In this document: in pieces, positions 1 through 8,761 of the stretch
How the letters are laid out: each line of letters begins with the position of its first letter
How positions within the stretch are numbered: position 1 is the stretch's first letter
NCBI GenBank assembly: GCA_035499215.1
Contig: DATJZH010000026.1
Coordinates: 1 to 28,128, forward strand
Direction: 5' to 3'
Origin: DATJZH01 sp035499215
GTDB taxonomy: Bacteria > Actinomycetota > Actinomycetes > Streptosporangiales > Streptosporangiaceae
Length of the DNA stretch: 28,128 bases
Program-made: the position numbers and the translations under genes
The notes under the pieces: model-generated
Database searches by the model: none
What the model was told of the DNA's origin: nothing
Seen by the model: the letters and a program-made list of their open reading frames with translations, nothing else

Positions 1-18
1 GGCGGCAGGGGGCCCGAG

Positions 19-24
19 CATAAT
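19..24 (+). promoter_or_regulatory. Possible -10 box for holA
   Basis: CATAAT matches the sigma-70 -10 consensus at five of six positions and lies 46 bases before the holA ATG. No TTGACA-like -35 is seen at the matching distance, even when read across the circular junction (27983-27988 is GGCCCG). A transcript from here would begin near base 31, just before the hairpin at 33-71. Confidence 0.3.
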
Positions 25-32
25 CCGGCACG

Positions 33-71
33 GTGCCCGCAGGGCCCTGCATCGTGGGATGCTGCGGGCAT
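33..71 (+). promoter_or_regulatory. Hairpin covering the holA start codon
   Basis: TGCCCGCAG (34-42) pairs perfectly with CTGCGGGCA (62-70), and a G-U pair at 33/71 extends the stem to ten. Bases A and U of the start codon lie in the 3' arm. A competing perfect palindrome, GCAGGGCCCTGC (39-50), shares the 5' arm. The fold could limit translation initiation; this is inference from base pairing only. Confidence 0.35.
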
Positions 72-1119
72 GTCCCGCTCTCGGGCCGGCGCCGCCGCGG
101 CCGGCGCAGCTGCCATCACCTGCCCGGCCGGTGCCCCGCCCGTCACCGTGGTCGTCGGCGATGAGGAGTTCCTTGTCGGCCGGGCGGTCGCCTCAGTCGT
201 CGCGGCGGCCAGCCGGGGGGCCGCAAGTGCCGGCTCCGGGCCGCGGGCTGACGCCGACACGCCGGACATCCATGATGTGCGCGCGACCGACCTGGGCCCC
301 GGCGTGCTGGCCGGGCTTACCGCGCCGTCACTGTTCGGCGGCGGATGCCTCGTGGTCGTCAGGTCCGCCCAGGACGCGGGCAAGGATGTCGCCGCTGAGA
401 TCCTCCGCTACGCCGCCGCGCCGGCGCCCGGCGTCGTCCTGGTACTGACCCATGCGGGCGGGGCCAAGGGGAAGGCACTGCTGACCGGCGTCCTTGCTCA
501 GGGCGCCCGGCGGATCGACTGCCCGGCTGTCCGCCGCTTCGGGGAGCGCCTGGACTTCCTGCGCGCGGAGCTAACCCGTGCGGGGCGCAGAGCCGACGAC
601 GGCGGCCTGCGTGCGGTGCTGGATGCCGTCGGCACCGACCTGCGCGATCTGGCCGCCGCGTGCAGCCAGCTCGCAGCCGACACCACCGGCGTCATCACCC
701 AACAGGTCGTCGGCCGTTACTATCGCGGCCGGGCGGAGGCCAGCGGCTTCACCGTGGCCGACCGCGCGTTTGCGGGCAGACTCGCGGACGCTCTCGAGCA
801 GCTGCGCTGGGCGCTGGCCATCGGGACGCCGCCGGTGCTCATCACCAGCGCGCTCGCGCAGGGTGCTCGCGCCCTTGGCCGGGTGGGCGCTGCCCCGCGG
901 GGCAGGGGCGCTGACGCCCTCGCAGCCGAGCTGGGCATTCCGCCGTGGAAGATCGACAAAGTGCGTCAGCAGCTCCGCGGCTGGACCCCGGAGGGCGTGG
1001 CCCGCGCCCATTCCGCGGTTGCCGAAGCCGACGCCCAGGTCAAGGGAGAGGGTGCCAGCGCGGGCTATGCCCTCGAGCGGGCCGTCACCACGATCGTCGC
1101 CTGCCGCTCTCGCGGCTGA
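70..1119 (+). CDS. holA: DNA polymerase III subunit delta
   Basis: Delta subunit of the clamp-loader complex, which opens the beta sliding clamp and loads it onto primed DNA. The protein is 349 residues, close to the usual length of about 340. Near the N-terminus VVVGDEEFLVGRAV (27-40) is the family's degenerate nucleotide-site strand; LTAPSLFGGG follows. The middle helix with TDLRDLAAACSQLA and the C-terminal collar helix beginning GIPPWKIDKVRQQL are typical of actinobacterial HolA. The first 15 residues are Ala-rich and unconserved. The ATG is the only good start before the conserved core; a hairpin overlaps it. In many actinomycetes comEC lies directly upstream and rpsT follows on the opposite strand. 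Here rpsT is present, but the upstream neighbour across the closed ends is hutI. Confidence 0.93.
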   Translation: MSRSRAGAAAAGAAAITCPAGAPPVTVVVGDEEFLVGRAVASVVAAASRGAASAGSGPRADADTPDIHDVRATDLGPGVLAGLTAPSLFGGGCLVVVRSAQDAGKDVAAEILRYAAAPAPGVVLVLTHAGGAKGKALLTGVLAQGARRIDCPAVRRFGERLDFLRAELTRAGRRADDGGLRAVLDAVGTDLRDLAAACSQLAADTTGVITQQVVGRYYRGRAEASGFTVADRAFAGRLADALEQLRWALAIGTPPVLITSALAQGARALGRVGAAPRGRGADALAAELGIPPWKIDKVRQQLRGWTPEGVARAHSAVAEADAQVKGEGASAGYALERAVTTIVACRSRG

Positions 1120-1230
1120 CCGCCCGCGCCTGCCGGCCTGCGTCTTAGCCGTCGGTGACCCTGCTGAAGTCACGTTGCGGCCTGCCGGGCAGCGCCGTGC
1201 GGTGCCGAAACCAGGCGCGCGGGCTGCCCG

Positions 1231-1306
1231 GCAGGCTCAGGCTTGCCCGGCCGGCTCAGGCTTGCCCGACAGGCTCAGGCTTGCCCGGCAGGCTCAGGCT
1301 TGCCTG
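1231..1306. repeat. Four tandem 19-bp repeats at the rpsT 3' end
   Basis: The unit GCAGGCTCAGGCTTGCCCG occurs four times head to tail (1231-1249, 1250-1268, 1269-1287, 1288-1306) with one or two changes per copy. The last copy contains the rpsT stop and final codons, so the array looks as if it grew outward from the end of rpsT. It fills most of the convergent gap between holA and rpsT and might influence termination on either strand. There is no U-tract, so a classic intrinsic terminator is not supported. Confidence 0.9.
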
Positions 1307-1563
1307 GCCTGCTCCAGGCGCCTGGCGATCGCCGACTTGCGGTTGGCGGCCTGGTTCCGGTGGATGACGCCCTTGCTCACTGCCTTGTCCAGCTTGACGG
1401 AGGCGGTGCGCATGGCCGCCGTGGCCGCTTCGACATTGCCCGCATCGGCTGCCGCGCGGAAGTGCCGCACCGAAGTCTTCAGCTCGGACTTCACGGCCTT
1501 GTTGCGCTGCCGGGCCTTCTCGTTCTGCTTGTTCCGCTTGATCTGGGACTTGATGTTCGCCAC
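1294..1563 (-). CDS. rpsT: 30S ribosomal protein bS20
   Basis: Primary-binding protein of the 30S body that contacts 16S rRNA. The product has 89 residues, the normal size, and begins MANIKSQIKRNKQNEKARQR, the S20 signature; Lys/Arg-rich helices run throughout, ending in RKSAIARRLEQA. Translation starts at GTG (1563). A GAGG Shine-Dalgarno lies seven bases upstream, partly inside a small hairpin (GCGAG-TGC-CTCGC, 1564-1576) that abuts the start codon. S20 represses its own translation in E. coli, so the hairpin may matter. The gene is convergent with holA and divergent from lepA, the usual actinomycete order. Its stop lies in the tandem repeat array. Confidence 0.97.
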   Translation of the reverse strand: MANIKSQIKRNKQNEKARQRNKAVKSELKTSVRHFRAAADAGNVEAATAAMRTASVKLDKAVSKGVIHRNQAANRKSAIARRLEQARQA

Positions 1564-1992
1564 GCGAGTGCCTCGCTAAAGTCTGTCAGGTTGGTCAAAG
1601 TGATGCGCCGGCCCGAGCCGAAGCCGCGGCGTCGCGCCCCGCACAGCAGAGCGGGCATGCAAGCAGCCGGGACGGCAGCATATCCGAGATCCGGCCAGCC
1701 ACCCAACTCAGCCTCGCTGCAGTGAAGGCCGCCGGCTGGCGGGCCGGCCCGCGATCCGATCGGCTGCGACCCCGCGGCGGCCGCTGCTGCGGGTAGCGGG
1801 CCCCGGGCCGGGCGCTGGCGCTGGCATCCACCCCGGCGTGCGACCATAGAGACCGACTGCGATCTGCGCATTGCCCGTCGGCTGCCCCGGCCACCGGCCG
1901 GCAAGGCGCCTAGCCTGGCCGGGCACGAGCGGCGTAACTTGCCCGGTCGGCCCGCGGATCGCCTGGCGCCCCTGCCCGACGAACACTGACGG
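1564..1992. other. Divergent intergenic region, rpsT to lepA
   Basis: This 429-bp gap must hold the promoters of rpsT (leftward) and lepA (rightward). I found no convincing -35/-10 pair. TAGCCT near 1911 fits the actinobacterial TANNNT pattern for lepA but lacks a spaced -35. The sequence is GC-rich with several short G/C palindromes and no supportable ORF. Confidence 0.5.
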
Positions 1993-3900
<1,908 letters not shown>

Positions 3901-3937
3901 CGGCTGGCACCGCGCGGGAGCCCGGCAGCGGCACGGA

Positions 3938-4429
3938 CTACGTGCTCGCGGCGATGTGCACGGCGATCACGGCGAAGAGAACGACCGCGAGGATCATTGC
4001 CAGCACCAGGAAGGTCAGGCCGCCCCAGCCGAGCAGCAGACCCCAGGTGGCCAGCCGTGACCCCTCGTCGCCGCTGCGCCGGATCTGGCTCCGCGCCAGG
4101 TGGCCGAGTACGATCGCCGGGATGGTGGTGAGCATGCCGGTAAACGGCTGCGCCACGCCGCAGGCGAGCGAGGCAATCGCGAGGCTATTGGTCCGCGGGG
4201 CCTTCGGATAGCGGCCCGGCAGGTCGGCGGTCACGGCGTCCAGCTCGGCGTAGGTCTGCGCGCAGAGCGCCCGGCCAAGACGGGCGTCGTATTCGTCCGC
4301 GGTGAGCCGGCCCTCGGCGAACGCCGTCTGGAGCAAGCCCGTTGCCGTGTCCCGGTCGGTGTCGGACGCCCGCATCTGGCCGAAGCTGCCAGCCGTTACC
4401 CTCATCTGGCCGTGGCTGCCCGCTGTCAT
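3938..4429 (-). CDS. DUF1707/DUF4190 small membrane protein
   Basis: Function unknown. The 163-residue product has a DUF1707 domain at about residues 20-70, recognisable from MRASDTDRDTA, AFAEGRLTADEYDARLGRAL and YAELDAVTADLP. In actinomycetes this domain often precedes membrane segments. Here two hydrophobic segments (about 83-108 and 128-160) separated by a HLARSQIRRSGDEG loop look like DUF4190. The first 20 residues are two near-copies of TAGSxGQMR(V/A), encoded by a 30-bp tandem duplication. The true start may therefore be Met1 (4429), Met9 (4405) or Met19 (4375); Met19 gives the usual domain start. The gene is convergent with lepA and divergent from hemW. Confidence 0.82.
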   Translation of the reverse strand: MTAGSHGQMRVTAGSFGQMRASDTDRDTATGLLQTAFAEGRLTADEYDARLGRALCAQTYAELDAVTADLPGRYPKAPRTNSLAIASLACGVAQPFTGMLTTIPAIVLGHLARSQIRRSGDEGSRLATWGLLLGWGGLTFLVLAMILAVVLFAVIAVHIAAST

Positions 4430-4432
4430 CCT
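4373..4432. repeat. 30-bp tandem duplication at the start of the DUF1707 gene
   Basis: 4373-4402 and 4403-4432 are adjacent and match at 24 of 30 bases, each beginning CATCTGGCCG. The duplication spans all three candidate start codons of the minus-strand gene and adds ten residues to its N-terminus. Confidence 0.8.
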
Positions 4433-4574
4433 GCCTGCCCCGCTATCTTGCCCGCCGCTTGCCCGAGTGCAGTGATGTCAGCGTATCTCCGCGCGCGGTA
4501 GCGCGGAAACACGCGCCCGCGCACGGCGGACAATGAAATTTGCCCGCTCCAGCCGGTCGGATAGCGTGAGGATC

Positions 4575-5795
4575 ATGGCAGCGCTGCCGCCTGATGGCGC
4601 GCCCGTGCCCGCCGACGGCGCACTTCCTGGCGCGGCGCTCGATGGCATCGGCAGGCGCCCGTTCGGCATCTACGTTCATGTGCCGTTCTGCGTGACTCGG
4701 TGCGGGTACTGCGACTTCAACACCTACACCGCGGCAGAGCTGGGCTCGGGTGCCTCCCGGGCGTCCTACGCGGGGCAGGCGATTGACGAGATCCGCCTGG
4801 CCCGCCGGGTACTGGGCACCGCGGACGTGCCGGTCAGGACCGTTTTCTTCGGCGGCGGGACGCCGACTGTGCTGCCGCCGGCCGATCTGGGCGCGATCCT
4901 GGGCGCTGTTGGCGCAGAGTTCGGCCTGACTGCGGACGCGGAAGTGACCGCTGAGGCCAACCCCGAGACGCTCGATGAGCGTGTCCTGGCGGAACTGCGC
5001 CGCCGGGGGTTCACCAGGATCTCGCTCGGCATGCAAAGCGCCGTCCCGCACGTCCTGCGCGCGCTCGATCGCGTGCATGAGCCGCAGCGGCCGCAGCGCT
5101 GCGTCGGCTGGGCGCGCGGCGCCGGCTTCGAGGACGTGAGCCTGGATCTCATCTACGGGACGCCGGGGGAGAGCGAGCACGACTGGGCCCGGTCCCTGGA
5201 GGCCGCGCTCGGTGCCGCGCCGGACCACATCTCCGCTTATGCGCTGATCGTCGAGGAGGGCACCCGCCTGGCTGCCCGGATCAGGCGCGGCGAGCTGCCG
5301 GCCCCGGACGACGATGTCATGGCCGACCGCTATCTGGCCGCCGACGAAATGCTCGGCCGGGCAGGTTTCGGCTGGTACGAGATCTCCAACTGGGCCCTCT
5401 CCCGGCCGGCGAGATGCCAGCACAACCTGCTCTACTGGACCGGCGGCGACTGGTGGGGCATCGGCCCGGGGGCGCACAGCCATGTGGGCGGCACCCGCTG
5501 GTGGAATGTCCGGCACCCGGCCGCATACGCACAGCGCATCGCGGCGGGAGCCAGCCCCGGACAAGGACGCGAGATCCTCACTCCTGCTGAGCGCCAGACG
5601 GAGCGGATCATGCTGCGCACCCGGCTCTCCGAGGGCTGCCCGCTCGTCGAGATCGCTGCCGCAGGCCGGCAGGCCGGCGCTGCCGCGGCGGCGGACGGCC
5701 TCGCCGACAGGCAGGCCTTCGCCGGCGGCCAGCTTGTCCTCACCCGCCGCGGCAGGCTGCTGGCGGACGCGGTGATCCGCGGCCTGACGGGCTGA
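4575..5795 (+). CDS. hemW: Radical SAM protein HemW (heme chaperone)
   Basis: HemW is a radical-SAM relative of oxygen-independent coproporphyrinogen oxidase HemN that binds heme and is thought to insert it into respiratory enzymes. From this start the protein has 406 residues. The cluster motif CVTRCGYCDFNTY provides Cys39, Cys43 and Cys46; FFGGGTPT and AEANPETL follow. The HNxxYW element (CQHNLLYWTGGDWWGIGPGAHS) and the C-terminal TERIMLRTRLSEG region favour HemW over HemN. I chose ATG 4575 because its N-terminus (MAALPPDGAPVPADGALP) matches the family start; an in-frame ATG at 4533 would add 14 residues. Shine-Dalgarno sites are weak for both. It is divergent from the DUF1707 gene and lies between lepA and hrcA, as in other actinomycetes. 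Confidence 0.93.
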   Translation: MAALPPDGAPVPADGALPGAALDGIGRRPFGIYVHVPFCVTRCGYCDFNTYTAAELGSGASRASYAGQAIDEIRLARRVLGTADVPVRTVFFGGGTPTVLPPADLGAILGAVGAEFGLTADAEVTAEANPETLDERVLAELRRRGFTRISLGMQSAVPHVLRALDRVHEPQRPQRCVGWARGAGFEDVSLDLIYGTPGESEHDWARSLEAALGAAPDHISAYALIVEEGTRLAARIRRGELPAPDDDVMADRYLAADEMLGRAGFGWYEISNWALSRPARCQHNLLYWTGGDWWGIGPGAHSHVGGTRWWNVRHPAAYAQRIAAGASPGQGREILTPAERQTERIMLRTRLSEGCPLVEIAAAGRQAGAAAAADGLADRQAFAGGQLVLTRRGRLLADAVIRGLTG

Positions 5796-5836
5796 CCGGC
5801 TGGCGGCCCCCCGGCACGAGCGCGCGGCGCCGTGAG

Positions 5837-6433
5837 TCAGCGCGCTATCGTGGCGCACAGCCAGCCGGGAATGGCGCGGTACTCGCCCCGGCCGGCCGAG
5901 ATGGCGGCAAGAACCAGGTAGATCAGTGCCGCCAGCCAGAGGACGGCCACGATCGGCGTGACGATCAGCAGCGCGACGCGGACCGTATCGAGTGACAGCA
6001 GGCCGCCGAAGATCAGCGCCGAGAACTCGTAGAGCAGTACCGTGATCGACAGGTTCAGGGCCTGGGCGGCATGGCGCCGGACAAAGGGCACCCGCAGCAT
6101 GCTCAGATAGATGACCAGCGGCGGGAAGAAGTTCAGGAACGGCACGCCCAGGTACCCGAGCATCGCGACCCGCCGGGCCGCCTCGTCGCTGCCCGGCGGG
6201 TCGGCGCTGGCCGGCAGTTCCCCGTCTCGGCCGGCCTGCCACCCGGCGGCCGGCTCCGGCCGCCGGGCGCCGTCCGGCGGCCAGTCCCCGCTCTGCCGGC
6301 CGCCCTCCCGCGACCAGGTCCCATCGCGGCGCAGCGGCGCGGCGCGGTCATGGCTTGGCGCGGCATCCACGGGCGGCGGATGCCCCTCGGAGGTCCGCCG
6401 CCCGGGTGCCGGCTGTGCTGGATAACTCATCAA
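5837..6433 (-). CDS. DUF4870 membrane protein
   Basis: Function unknown. The 198-residue protein has an 80-residue disordered N-terminal region rich in Pro, Arg, Gly and Asp, then a DUF4870-type domain. RRVAMLGYLGVPFLNFFPPLVIYL (about 87-110) begins it, PFVRRHAAQALNLSI is the loop and second helix typical of the family, and a third hydrophobic segment spans about 151-177. That predicts three membrane helices with the tail in the cytoplasm. The start could be either of two consecutive ATGs (6433 or 6430). It is convergent with hemW across 41 bp and divergent from hrcA across about 150 bp. Such proteins are common beside hrcA in actinomycetes, but no role is established. Confidence 0.85.
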   Translation of the reverse strand: MMSYPAQPAPGRRTSEGHPPPVDAAPSHDRAAPLRRDGTWSREGGRQSGDWPPDGARRPEPAAGWQAGRDGELPASADPPGSDEAARRVAMLGYLGVPFLNFFPPLVIYLSMLRVPFVRRHAAQALNLSITVLLYEFSALIFGGLLSLDTVRVALLIVTPIVAVLWLAALIYLVLAAISAGRGEYRAIPGWLCATIAR

Positions 6434-6542
6434 CCCTCGTCTGTCGTGGTGATGAACTCACGCTAGAGGCTGCAGGTCGCCGTAATGTAACGACCCCATC
6501 GGGACCGCGGCGCGCCATCCCGGTGTCGTTCGCACCGTAGAC

Positions 6543-6569
6543 TTGGCACTCGGGAGATGTGAGTGCCAG
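6543..6569 (+). promoter_or_regulatory. CIRCE operator upstream of hrcA
   Basis: TTGGCACTC, nine bases, then GAGTGCCAG is a near-perfect CIRCE inverted repeat (consensus TTAGCACTC-N9-GAGTGCTAA). It is the binding site of the HrcA repressor encoded just downstream, so the hrcA-dnaJ operon should be autorepressed and induced by heat. TAGACT (6538-6543) overlaps its left edge and may be the -10 box, which would let bound HrcA block transcription. Confidence 0.93.
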
Positions 6570-6582
6570 GGAGGTGTGGCGC

Positions 6583-7596
6583 GTGCTTGATGACAGGAAG
6601 CTCGCGGTTCTGCGCGCCATCGTGGAGGACTACGTTTCCACCAACGAGCCGGTCGGCTCCAAGTCGGTCGTGGACCGGCATAGCCTGGACGTCTCTCCGG
6701 CCACGATCCGCAACGACATGGCCGTGCTGGAGGAACAGGGATACATCGTTCAGCCGCATACCAGTGCGGGCCGGGTTCCCACGGATAAGGGCTACCGGCT
6801 GTTCGTCGACCGGCTGTCGGGCGTGAAGCCGTTCTCGGCCGCGGAGCGCAGAGCAGTCGAGACATTCCTCTCCGGTGCCTTCGACCTTGACGATGTCGTG
6901 ATGCGGACAGTGCGACTGCTCGCGCAGCTTACCCGGCAGGTCGCCGTGGTGCAGTACCCGTCCCTCAGCCGGTCCTCGGTACGGCACGTCGAGCTTGTCC
7001 CGCTCACCGACAGGCGGCTGCTGCTGGTCCTGATCACCAACACCGGGCGGGTGGAGCAGCGGGTCATCGACCTGCCGGGCTCGATCGACGAGGACTCCAT
7101 CACCCAGCTGCGTGCCGTGCTCAACGCCTGCCTCGACGGCCGGAAGCTGGCAGAGGTGGCGAGCGTAGTCGCCGAGCTGCCCGAGCGGGTGGCGCCCGGC
7201 GAGCGCGCGAATGCGGCGGCAGTGTTCTCCGTGATCCTGGAGACTCTGGTAGAGCGCCACGACGAACGGGTGGTCGTCGGCGGTGCGGCCAATCTCACCG
7301 CAGCCGACTTCTCCCGCGGGCTGCACGAGGTTCTTGAGGCACTCGAGGAGCAGGTTGTGCTGATGCGGCTGCTGGGCGAGGCGGGCGAGCAGGGCTTGCT
7401 CACCGTGCGGATCGGCGCGGAGAACGACGTGCAGGGCCTGCGGAACACGTCGCTGATAGCCGCCGGCTACGGCGCCGGCGACCATCAGCTGGCCAAGCTC
7501 GGCGTGCTCGGGCCGACACGAATGGATTATCCGACGGCGATGGGAGCGGTACGCGCGGTGGCACGGTATGTGGGCCAGATCCTGGCTGAGTCGTAG
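6583..7596 (+). CDS. hrcA: Heat-inducible transcription repressor HrcA
   Basis: Repressor of class I heat-shock genes that binds CIRCE and is kept active by the GroE chaperonin. The product has 337 residues. The N-terminal winged helix (DDRKLAVLRAIVEDYVSTNE, VGSKSV, SPATIRNDMAVLEEQGYI, SAGRVPTDKGYR) is textbook HrcA, followed by the GAF-like dimerisation region. An earlier in-frame GTG at 6559 lies inside the CIRCE element, so I chose GTG 6583, which has GGGAGG (6569-6574) eight bases upstream and gives the standard N-terminus MLDDRKL. dnaJ follows after nine bases, so the two are probably co-transcribed with rsmE. Confidence 0.96.
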   Translation: MLDDRKLAVLRAIVEDYVSTNEPVGSKSVVDRHSLDVSPATIRNDMAVLEEQGYIVQPHTSAGRVPTDKGYRLFVDRLSGVKPFSAAERRAVETFLSGAFDLDDVVMRTVRLLAQLTRQVAVVQYPSLSRSSVRHVELVPLTDRRLLLVLITNTGRVEQRVIDLPGSIDEDSITQLRAVLNACLDGRKLAEVASVVAELPERVAPGERANAAAVFSVILETLVERHDERVVVGGAANLTAADFSRGLHEVLEALEEQVVLMRLLGEAGEQGLLTVRIGAENDVQGLRNTSLIAAGYGAGDHQLAKLGVLGPTRMDYPTAMGAVRAVARYVGQILAES

Positions 7597-7605
7597 GGGC
7601 CGGCG

Positions 7606-8745
7606 GTGGCAAACGATTACTATGCGACGCTCGGCGTCCGCCGAGACGCGGATTCCGACCAGATTAAGAAGGCCTACCGGCGGCTGGCACGCGAGCTGCA
7701 TCCCGATGTCAATCCGGACCCGCAGACCCAGGACCGCTTCAAGGACATCACCCAGGCTTACGAGGTGCTCTCCGACCCGGAGAAGCGCCAGATGTATGAC
7801 CTGGGCGCCGACCCGTTCGCGCCGGGCGCCGGCGGCGGCGGCGGGGCCGGGGGCTTCGGCGCGGGGTTCCCGTTCAGCGACATCATGGATGCCTTCTTCG
7901 GCGGCGGCGCGGGCGCGCGCGGTCCGCGCAGCCGGGCGCGCCGGGGCCGCAACGCCACCATCCGGGTGGAGCTGGAACTGTCCGAGTGCGCATTCGGCAC
8001 GACCAGGGATCTGGCAGTCGACACCGCAGTGGTGTGCCCGACCTGCACAGGCGAGGGCACAGCGCCCGGCACGCACCCGGTGACCTGCGATGTCTGCCAC
8101 GGGCGCGGCGAGGTCAACCAGGTGACCCGCTCGTTCCTCGGCCAGGTCATGACATCGCGGCCGTGCCCGGGCTGCGGCGGTTACGGCACCGTGATCCGCA
8201 GGCCGTGCCCGGAATGCGACGGCGATGGCAGGGTCAGGACCCGGCGGACCATCAAGGTGCGGATCCCGGCCGGCGTGGAGGACGGCACGCACATCCAGCT
8301 GGCAGGCGAGGGCGAGACCGGACCGGGCGGCGGACCGGCGGGTGACCTTTTCCTGGAGATCTTGCAGCGGCCGCATCCGATCTTCGAGCGGGATGGCGAC
8401 GACCTGCACTGCACGGTGACGATACCGATGGTCGCCGCGGCCCTCGGGACGACCCTCAAGGTACAGACGCTCGATGGCCCGGCAGAAATCGACATCAGGC
8501 CGGGCACGCAGTCCGGCCAGGCGATTCCGCTGTACCGGCAGGGAGCGGTGCACCTGAACTCGCCGGGCCGGGGCGACCTGCTGATCCACGTCACGGTCGA
8601 GACGCCGACCAAGCTCGAGCCCGAGCAGGAAGCGCTGCTGAGGGAACTGGCGCGGCTGCGCGGGGAGGAGGCACCGCCCGGCAAGTTCGCCCCCGGCCAG
8701 CACGGCTTCTTCTCCCGGCTGCGCGACGCCTTCAACGGCCGCTGA
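7606..8745 (+). CDS. dnaJ: Molecular chaperone DnaJ (DnaJ2 type)
   Basis: Type I J-protein co-chaperone that delivers unfolded clients to DnaK and stimulates its ATPase. The 379 residues contain, in order: J domain with HPD (32-34), Gly/Phe-rich linker (about 72-108), zinc-finger region with four CxxCxGxG repeats (144-151, 161-168, 187-194, 201-208), and two client-binding beta domains. The short linker and its place behind hrcA mark it as the actinomycete DnaJ2 paralogue rather than the DnaK-linked DnaJ1. The start is GTG. It sits nine bases after hrcA and sixteen bases before the presumed rsmE start, so it should respond to HrcA and heat. Confidence 0.96.
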   Translation: MANDYYATLGVRRDADSDQIKKAYRRLARELHPDVNPDPQTQDRFKDITQAYEVLSDPEKRQMYDLGADPFAPGAGGGGGAGGFGAGFPFSDIMDAFFGGGAGARGPRSRARRGRNATIRVELELSECAFGTTRDLAVDTAVVCPTCTGEGTAPGTHPVTCDVCHGRGEVNQVTRSFLGQVMTSRPCPGCGGYGTVIRRPCPECDGDGRVRTRRTIKVRIPAGVEDGTHIQLAGEGETGPGGGPAGDLFLEILQRPHPIFERDGDDLHCTVTIPMVAAALGTTLKVQTLDGPAEIDIRPGTQSGQAIPLYRQGAVHLNSPGRGDLLIHVTVETPTKLEPEQEALLRELARLRGEEAPPGKFAPGQHGFFSRLRDAFNGR

Positions 8746-8761
8746 CGGCAGCGGGCCAGCC

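Larger units (their letters stand above)
1..141. repeat. Terminal direct repeat, left copy
   Basis: These bases are identical to 27988-28128. The repeat holds the region upstream of holA and its first 24 codons. An exact 141-base end overlap is what a k-mer assembler leaves on a contig that closes on itself; 141 is the largest default k of a common metagenome assembler (MEGAHIT). Removing one copy gives a 27,987-bp circle. A real 141-bp direct repeat flanking a chromosomal segment cannot be excluded from sequence alone. Confidence 0.95.

Noticed and set aside
1231..1306. A CRISPR array
   Set aside because: The 19-bp units are contiguous without spacers, and no cas gene is present. The same applies to the 17-bp repeats at 14843-14893.
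4443..6242. A 599-codon minus-strand frame opposite hemW
   Set aside because: The hemW frame has all radical-SAM motifs; the opposite frame has only compositionally biased sequence.
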